From positions 37,565,920 through 37,629,919 of the forward strand of contig OW386285.2 of the NCBI GenBank assembly GCA_936432065.2: DNA of 64,000 bases. Direction: 5' to 3'. Positions 58,286 to 64,000 of this stretch are shown one piece after another. Both the position numbers and the translations under genes were made by a program. Origin of the DNA: Rutpela maculata (taxonomy: Eukaryota > Arthropoda > Insecta > Coleoptera > Cerambycidae). A model generated the notes under the pieces. It saw only the letters and a list, made by a program, of their open reading frames with translations. It made no database searches and had not been told where the DNA came from. Every line of letters starts with the position of its first letter. Positions within the stretch are counted from its first letter, which is position 1.

Positions 58286-58798
58286 CAGCTTCAAACTGTT
58301 CATTTCGTCTTCAATGGTAAAAACGCTCTTTTTATCGGTTTTTGTCTCTGGTACATTTACCACGAAAACTGATTTTCTATCTTCTACGTGAATAACTAGC
58401 ATATTCACAAGTTCTTGTCGTCGACATCCACCAAATACATCAAATATTAATGCAATTTTGTTCATTAAAAACATCTCATTCGGTGCCTCATGAATAAATT
58501 TTAAAACATCTTCTCTAGACAGAACTTTAGACTTCTTTGGCTGGTATCCTTTTGATTGTTGCTTCAAATATTCGCTTAACTTACGGTAATTAGCGATGTT
58601 AATATTCTTATTTACCATTAAAGCCTTCTTTACCATTGAATATTTGGACCATAAGGAAATCGAAGAAAATGTTTCAGCGAGATTGCCGAAGTATGCAAGC
58701 AGCACAGTTTCAATATGTTCTACACAGTTTTCTGCCATCCAGTTTAGTAATTTGTCATATTCTTTATTGCAGGCGTCTCTCGATTTATTCGGCAGCAA
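56508..58798 (-). pseudogene. Crypton-like tyrosine recombinase, split by a LINE insertion
   Basis: Two minus-strand parts form one recombinase. The N-terminal part (58798 to about 58290) begins NKSRDACNKEYDKLLNW and includes LSREDVLKFIHEAP and the catalytic Arg in FGGCRRQELVNM. It ends at DEMNSLK, where the LINE begins. The C-terminal part (56958-56508) resumes near YMSLRPRDC and carries GHCPRRTSATLLAKAG (HxxR), LKRHGGW and the catalytic Tyr in VAEGYSED. The Arg, His-x-x-Arg, His and Tyr set is complete. A +1 frameshift at an A-run near 56680 separates the last ~45 residues, which end NCQFNVNSTK. Crypton elements move with such recombinases and lack the RT found in DIRS elements, and none is seen here; that is why I call it Crypton-like. 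Poly-Ile at the end of the first frame is translated LINE tail. Confidence 0.75.
56975..58286 (+). pseudogene. 5'-truncated LINE inserted in the recombinase gene
   Basis: Plus-strand translation with three or so breaks gives LINE reverse transcriptase from the middle onward. FDFIEKKLYAIGFRGKFL (from about 56988) is followed by IGVPQGSVLGLLIF, the catalytic MYADDITL box at about 57215, NGLIVNADKTVAMNF, FLGTYIDGALSYTCHIDHV, and LVNSVLSYNVIMWGN. HHNYSTRHGSLLE is near the end of the open stretch 57354-57866. The 3' end is (TTA)n at about 58252-58284, abutting the recombinase sequence. The 5' part, including endonuclease, is absent. Clade: jockey/CR1-like by motif style. It must be younger than the recombinase gene it splits. 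Confidence 0.75.
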
Positions 58799-58799
58799 G

Positions 58800-59340
58800 T
58801 TTTGATAGTAAAAACAACGAGCAACAACAATTATAACATAAACTTGAATATTTCTTGGTCAAGAGTTATATTTTTATATAAGGAAAATGAGTGAAATCCC
58901 AATAAAGCTAAGCAACTTTTCCCCACTGTAGACCGGATGCTATTAATTAAAATAGTAAAGAAACGTAAACACGTCACAGAATAAAAAAAAACTGATGCAG
59001 CATCTTAGAGAGACAAAGCAGTTTCTTAAGCAGTTAAAATTAAGATTTGCTGATATTTATGCAATCTCCCGAAGTTAATACAAATTTATCAGTTGCGTAA
59101 TATCTCGATATTAAAAGCAAGTTATTTATTAGTGAAAAATGACTTCTACAATAAAATAAAATAGATTTTAATATTTGCTTTTTAGCCTCATTAGAAATCT
59201 TTTTTACCTATCAGTTGAAAACTCTATCAATGCCTCGACTTGTTCAAAAACAAATATTACTGTATGTTTCCCAATTTAAGCAAAAAATAATTTTAATTTT
59301 CCACACAACTATTCATCAGAAACCTAACATTTTTAGGTTA
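58800..59340. other. AT-rich sequence upstream of the recombinase gene
   Basis: This is the 5' side of the Crypton-like gene. No terminal direct repeat or promoter could be identified. Confidence 0.35.
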
Positions 59341-59495
59341 ACCTGTGGATAACAGCCATGAAGCTCGATCTAAATTAACTCTTACTTTAACTCAAGGTTA
59401 TTTTTATCCCGGATTAAAATAAACACTTTATCCTGAAGTCAGCATTTAACCCCGGAGCGAACTAACTTAACCCTGTATTGATAAACCGACCCTAA
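59340..59495 (-). repeat. Possible terminus of a DNA transposon
   Basis: Reading the minus strand from 59495, GGGTCGGTTTATCAATACAG followed by GGTTAAGTTAGTTCGC has the look of PIF/Harbinger-type ends in insects as I recall them. No second end was found. Confidence 0.25.
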
Positions 59496-59792
59496 GATAT
59501 CAAACTGAAGTAATTCTTGGGCTTGATCTTGCTTGTCCCAGACGGACGTACTACATTTGACAATAAGTATACAAACGTATTTTCCCGTTGAATGAATTCG
59601 TAAAGGTTTTTATAAATGAGCTATAATTCGAAGAAATTTAATTGCTTAAATTTATGTAAATTTAATTAAATTATATATTTAACATATCAGAAGAACAGCA
59701 ACTTCGCCATACCAAATAACATGCCGCACCTACAACAGTGTTTCCCGATCGACGCATGAATAGGTGAAAAAGTCTGAAAATATTTGTGTTAA

Positions 59793-60263
59793 AAGGACCC
59801 CCCCCCCCCCCCAGAATCCTGGGGGGTCCTTTCTGGGTTCAACTCTGTGAAACTCTGGATTCTGGTAGTTCATGATGTGTAAAACAAAAGTTTTCAGGGA
59901 CACTAAGTCCTAAAAACCTATGGTTTTGAGATATAGCCTTTTGAAGTTGTACTTTACGTGCATTCTACAGCATAGCTAAATCCTTATGGGAAATGGTTGT
60001 CGGTCAAACTCTTTGAAACTCTGGATTCTGGTAGTTCTTGATGGACAGAACAAAGGTTCTTAAGGGCACTAAGTCTTAAAAATTCATGGTTTTGAGACAT
60101 AGCCCTGAGATATGCTGCAGAATGCACGTAAAGGCCAACTTCAGAAGGCTATATCTCAAAACCATGAGTTTTTAGGACTTAGTGCCCTTGAGAACTACCA
60201 GAATCCAGAGTTTCAAAGGGTTTGACCGAAAGCCATTTCCAATAAGGATTCTGCGGGTCCTTT
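59793..60263. mobile_element. ~470-bp MITE with internal direct and inverted duplications
   Basis: The ends are AAGGACC followed by a 15-C run and CAGAATCCT at the left, and AAGGATTCTGCGGGTCCTTT at the right, roughly inverted. Inside, ACTCTGTGAAACTCTGGATT (59838) recurs as ACTCTTTGAAACTCTGGATT (about 60008). The sequence from TGGTTTTGAGATATAGCC to the GTGCATTCTACAGCATA side is mirrored at about 60095-60230. The result is a direct-plus-inverted compound. It has no coding capacity. Confidence 0.7.
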
Positions 60264-60269
60264 CATCTT

Positions 60270-60680
60270 CACCCTTACTTGCCCCTCAAGTGCGCCTTGG
60301 AAGTTTCTAAAAAAGTTGAATTCAACTAGTAAAATGCTTTTTCTGTACGAGATACGACAAAATGTTATTAAGAAGAGTTGTTCAGAAAGTAAAACTGAAT
60401 AAAAAGAAAAATTTTAAAATCCTCGCCTACTTTGATATTTTGCCTTATTTCTTTTTTTTTTTTTAAGAGGTAGGTACCTTCCCTGTTACAGATATTGGCA
60501 AATTTCGTTAAGAAAAGTTGCTCACATTGCTAAATTATGCAAATGTGCAAAATTTAAGAAATATAGGTTTTACAACATGATAGGAAATGGCACACTAGAC
60601 ATTAATTGTTTTTACCTACGATCACTACTGTAAATAGTAAAAAACACATTATCTGCCATCTATGTAAGTTGAATTTTACA
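60270..60680. other. Unassigned AT-rich sequence
   Basis: No supportable feature. Confidence 0.35.
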
Positions 60681-60683
60681 TAT

Positions 60684-60731
60684 TGTAAACAAAACGCACT
60701 GTAAACAAATCGCACGGTAAACAAAACGCAC
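60684..60731. repeat. 16-bp tandem repeat, 3 units
   Basis: TGTAAACAAAACGCAC, TGTAAACAAATCGCAC and GGTAAACAAAACGCAC follow one another without gaps. Confidence 0.85.
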
Positions 60732-60938
60732 GGGACACGCAATTATAGGTGGCTTATATCGCTGACGCGGGGTTTAAAAAAACAAATGCGCCTACTTAAT
60801 TTTCAAACGCTGTCAAAACTGACATAATATTTGTTAAATAATATTGTTTAATAGTAAACTAAATCCAGATTTTACTAAATAACTAAATAAATATGATCAT
60901 AGGTAAAGTATAGTACATAATTCGAGTTGTAAGGCAAT

Positions 60939-61004
60939 TACGCACTCATGGAAATACGCACTCGCCGCTACGCGGCATTGTGCGTAACTTTTCCATTCGT
61001 GCGT
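60939..61004. repeat. 66-bp palindrome with repeated TACGCAC
   Basis: TTACGCACTCATGGAAATAC in the left half is mirrored by TTTTCCATTCGTGCGTAA in the right, with an inner CCGC-TAC-GCGG hairpin. TACGCAC occurs twice in each orientation. Confidence 0.75.
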
Positions 61005-61009
61005 AATAT

Positions 61010-62365
61010 GCTTCATTACGTAATATACTATTTAATACTGCTGCCTGGAATTAATTATATACTCGAGATTATTTACAGACAATATCGACAATTCCGTCTG
61101 TGATGAAAATACATCATTAGTTGTGAATGTCGATTTATCTGAGAAGGTAATATTTATTTTTATGGACATTTCGATCCTCTAGAACTTTCTCACATACAGT
61201 AGTATAAAATTCCAAGCTTCGGGATTCACCTCCTTCTTCTAATTTAAATAAAATAAAAGATATTTAAATTGGTACATTGGTAAATTGGTAACCAGTCTGG
61301 ATACTGTAGATTCGACCAACTCTGTGTTCGGAAATCTCCTATTAAATGCTCTAATAACACCTGGAATTGATCATTCACCGATACCATAATACTGAAGATA
61401 AATTCGTTCTTATAGAGCAGATATAACTTTTGTGACATTTCACAGTGTTGTTTGAGATTAATTTTAGATCACAGATCACTACAATAATTTCTGTTAATTT
61501 TTTGACAAATGTCAAAACGTTGTTTTACTCTTATTTTCATACATCCATGGCACACTATGCATTTTCAGAATAGTTTGGAAATAAATTTAATCTTGATCGA
61601 AGCGAATTATTTGTGTTAATTGCAGGAATTATTATTTTTATTTCTTAAAATTATCCAAATGTTTAATAGACTAATGAAAATAAACCTATATTTTTGAAAT
61701 TTTGCAAACTAGCAAAATTTATCAACATGACAACCTTTTCTTTACGAAGGCCAATATCTGCAACATGGAGATTAAAGAAATAAGACAAAATGTCAAATTA
61801 GGCAGAAATTTTGTATTCTTACTCGAAAATTTACTCTTTTATAAATTTCCAAGGCACATTAGATTTTTTGAAACTAAAATTATGGCAAAAATTAGTTTAT
61901 ATCCAAGCAGGAAATGAAATTTCAATTCAAATATTTTCAACTATTCATGAGTCGATCCGGGGACACACTGTATATCGAGGTAATACCTAAGAAACCTATT
62001 CCTCAATTAATTCGGAAAATGGCTATTTCACATGTTACGTCTTCGCACAGTGGCGTAACGGTAGACCCAGCCACGTCCAACTTGCGAATGTGCCTAGGGC
62101 CTAGGAATACTTTATTCCCAAGTACCTGAGTGCACAAACTTCATCGTATAGCTTCAAAATTACAAAAGTGACAAAAATGCGCATGGGAAAGATAATATTT
62201 AAAAAGCTATAAATCGTCTTGACTGTAATCGCAAAGTCTAGAAAATGTCGACAGAAGGTAATGCTTTAGAATATTAATACTTTTTGACATCGATTTTCAA
62301 TATCATATTTTATTCAAAAAAATATATTTGAATCTTTATAACCAAGCAAGCAAGACCAAACTGAC
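61010..62365. other. AT-rich sequence, no supported gene
   Basis: A CAGTGGCGTAACGGTAGACC stretch at about 62050 resembles a hAT tip but no partner end was found. Short open frames lack domains. Confidence 0.35.
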
Positions 62366-62370
62366 GATAA

Positions 62371-62457
62371 GATTAGATTAGATTAGACTAGATTAGATTA
62401 GATTAGATTAGATTAGATTAGATTAGATTAGATTAGATTAGATTAGATTAGATTAGA
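62371..62457. repeat. (GATTA)n pentanucleotide array, ~18 units
   Basis: There are about 18 head-to-tail copies of GATTA with a single GACTA variant near 62386. The array directly abuts the poly(T) that is the LINE poly(A) tail on the opposite strand. Confidence 0.95.
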
Positions 62458-64000
62458 TTTTTTTTTTTTTTTCGGTGGGGGAAAATCTTTCAAAGACACC
62501 ACGGCCCGTGGTAGTGTGGGATTTCCACCCACTAAAAACCCCCACCTCTTCACTCTCACACCCTGGAATCGCTTTGCAGCATGCATCTGAATGTGGGAGA
62601 TTCTGCCTTAATTCTCATGTCTCCTTTGCATGTCCCTCTCTTCCTGTTCTTTTGATTTCATCACTTTTCTGATGTATTTCTCTATCGAGCTCCATTTTTC
62701 GCAGTTCTCCATCATTTCTTCAATGATGTTGTTCTCGTTTAATATGACTCCTAATTCCAGATTTACCCTCTGTCTTTCGGCTTCCCATCTAATGCATTCG
62801 AACATTGTATGTGCTACTATGTCCCTGTGTTCGCAGTATGCACATATCTCCTCTTCTGCCTTGCCTATCCTGTGCGTATAGACTTTGAAGGATCCGTGTC
62901 CAGTCAGCATCTGAGTTGTAAAATAGTCCGTATGTCTATGTCGGCACTTGACCCATGTCCTTACGTCGGGTATGAGAACTTTGGTCCACTGAGCTACATC
63001 AAGCGTGTCCGTCCACCGCGCCTGCCATCTCTCCAGGCTGGTCTCTCTCTCCGTTTTCTTGGCTTGTAGCGTACCCCCGTCTTCTCTTTCATAGAGTCTT
63101 CTCCTTTCATCTATCAAAAGGTCTATGGGGAGTATCCCTGCCACTACTTGAGTTGCGCTCGCAGATATCGTCCTATACCCACGTATGACCCTTAATAGCG
63201 CTTTCCTTTGGGTGCTTATTAGCATTTGTCTATGCCGTCTTCTCTCTATAGCCGCGTGCCATATCGGGGCTCCATACGTCAGTATCGACTGTGTCACGTT
63301 GTATAAGACCTCCCGCTTCTTGCTTCCAGGTCCTTTTATATTGGGCATAATTCTCGAAAGTGATGCTATGTTCGCTTCTACTTTCTTGATCGTATGCTTG
63401 ATGTGTTCGCCGAAAGTCCCCTTTTCGTCGATTATTATTCCTAGGTACTTCACGTGTTTCTTGGGGATAATTTGGACGTCTCTCAGTTGAAAGCTGATAT
63501 GTCTTCTGTCCCTTTTCCCTTTGAGGATAACCGCCTCCGTTTTTTCTGGGGCGAGTTCTAAGTAATGGCGTCTCATCCATGCATCTATGATCTCCAAAGC
63601 GTCATCTGCCTTGGAGACTAATCCTTCTTCTCTGTCTGCTACTAGCACTAGAGCGATGTCGTCGGCAAATCCTACGACCCAAGTGTCCTCCGGCATTTTC
63701 TCTTTCAGAACGCCGTCGTAGAGGATATTCCATAATGTCGGACCGAGTACTGAACCCTGCGGGACTCCAGCTGTAACTTTGAAGACTTCTCCTCTTTCGA
63801 TCTCCAACGATCTTTCTTCGAGGTAGCTGCTCACGATGTTAACGAGGTACTGTGGGATTTCCCTTCTCGTTAACTCCTTCATGATTTTTCCCCATGGTGC
63901 GGTGTTGAAGGCATTCCGAACATCAAGAGTGATTAATGCTCCCCACTTCTTTGTCCCATTGTCACTGATTAGCTGTCTCACTTTTTCCACAGCATGCAGT
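62458..64000 (-). mobile_element. R1-clade LINE, 3' half (continues beyond window)
   Basis: On the minus strand: ORF2 (see next), a ~135-bp 3' UTR, a poly(A) tail of about 15 (62458-62472 as T on plus), then (TAATC)n host repeat. The 5' part lies beyond 64000. The tail-repeat junction is sharp. Confidence 0.85.
62608..64000 (-). CDS. R1-clade LINE ORF2, reverse transcriptase to C-terminus (partial)
   Basis: The frame is open from the window edge to the stop at 62608, at least 460 residues. It carries the second half of the reverse transcriptase of an R1-type LINE: the catalytic Asp in ITLDVRNAFNTAPW, AGVPQGSVLGPTLWNILYD, and the FADD box (residues 108-111 counting from the first Met). It continues with LELAPEKTEAVILKGKR, VKYLGIIIDEKGTF, and a run of Arg-rich sequence. 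A C-terminal zinc-knuckle-like stretch ICAYCEHRDIVAHTMFEC lies near residue 390. The ALRVIRGYRTIS and GILPIDLLIDERRRLY blocks are typical of R1/TRAS/Waldo relatives. No RNase H follows. There are no stops, and codon usage is less AT-biased than the surroundings, so this looks like a young copy. The start is outside the window. Confidence 0.85.
   Translation of the reverse strand, partial: LHAVEKVRQLISDNGTKKWGALITLDVRNAFNTAPWGKIMKELTRREIPQYLVNIVSSYLEERSLEIERGEVFKVTAGVPQGSVLGPTLWNILYDGVLKEKMPEDTWVVGFADDIALVLVADREEGLVSKADDALEIIDAWMRRHYLELAPEKTEAVILKGKRDRRHISFQLRDVQIIPKKHVKYLGIIIDEKGTFGEHIKHTIKKVEANIASLSRIMPNIKGPGSKKREVLYNVTQSILTYGAPIWHAAIERRRHRQMLISTQRKALLRVIRGYRTISASATQVVAGILPIDLLIDERRRLYEREDGGTLQAKKTERETSLERWQARWTDTLDVAQWTKVLIPDVRTWVKCRHRHTDYFTTQMLTGHGSFKVYTHRIGKAEEEICAYCEHRDIVAHTMFECIRWEAERQRVNLELGVILNENNIIEEMMENCEKWSSIEKYIRKVMKSKEQEERDMQRRHEN

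Noticed and set aside
62050..62075. hAT-like tip CAGTGGCGTAACGG
   Set aside because: No partner terminus or duplication found.
62371..62457. Telomeric repeat
   Set aside because: The unit is GATTA, not the insect telomere TTAGG, and the array is only ~90 bp and internal.

Overview
This window is eukaryotic, almost certainly from an insect and plausibly a beetle or another species with a large, repeat-rich genome. It is AT-rich and has no operon structure. Every coding stretch I can recognise belongs to a transposable element. I found no convincing host gene, rRNA or tRNA, and no CRISPR array. The species assignment is inference from the kinds of elements present.

Layout. 0-7 kb: a CpG-rich inverted-repeat element; a 3.1 kb hAT transposon (1867-4953) with a perfect 8-bp target duplication and a transposase gene broken by two frameshifts; and a foldback element studded with CAGCTG (5141-6484). 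8.8-11 kb: a 0.7 kb near-perfect hairpin, a TA-flanked MITE, and two tandem copies of a 478-bp repeat. Each copy of that repeat carries a type I hammerhead self-cleaving ribozyme motif on the minus strand. 12.8-22 kb: decayed LINE pieces, a 1.4 kb foldback element, a non-autonomous hAT with an 8-bp duplication (18704-19420), and an R2-like LINE remnant with a restriction-like endonuclease region. 24-34.4 kb: short palindromic MITEs, a remnant of an unclassified multi-copy ORF, two jockey/CR1-like LINE tails, a MITE family with several copies, and a cluster of TGACGTCA-type motifs. 36-46 kb: a piggyBac-like MITE, nested Tc1-type MITEs, a 108-bp satellite inside a terminal-repeat element, and a 97-bp-arm palindrome. 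45.8-51.6 kb: a broken Tc3-like transposase, a second hAT MITE with an 8-bp duplication, a Helitron-like end and two Cys-rich ORF remnants. 51.9-55 kb: an I-clade LINE with an open RT-RNase H frame. 56.5-58.8 kb: a Crypton-like tyrosine recombinase gene split by a LINE. 59.8-60.3 kb: a MITE. 62.4-64 kb: an R1-clade LINE running off the window, with its 3' end abutting a (GATTA)n array.

How it fits together. The autonomous-type genes (hAT, Tc3-like, Crypton, I, R1, R2-like and jockey-like LINEs) are mostly broken or truncated. The many short inverted-repeat elements would have moved only with transposases supplied from elsewhere. The two elements with long open frames (I-clade at 52-55 kb, R1-clade at 62.6-64 kb) look youngest. 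The most notable signal is the hammerhead-bearing tandem repeat at 9986-10826. It has the complete conserved catalytic core, a covarying stem II and a two-part stem I, the architecture of ribozyme-bearing animal satellites, Penelope-like elements and retrozymes.
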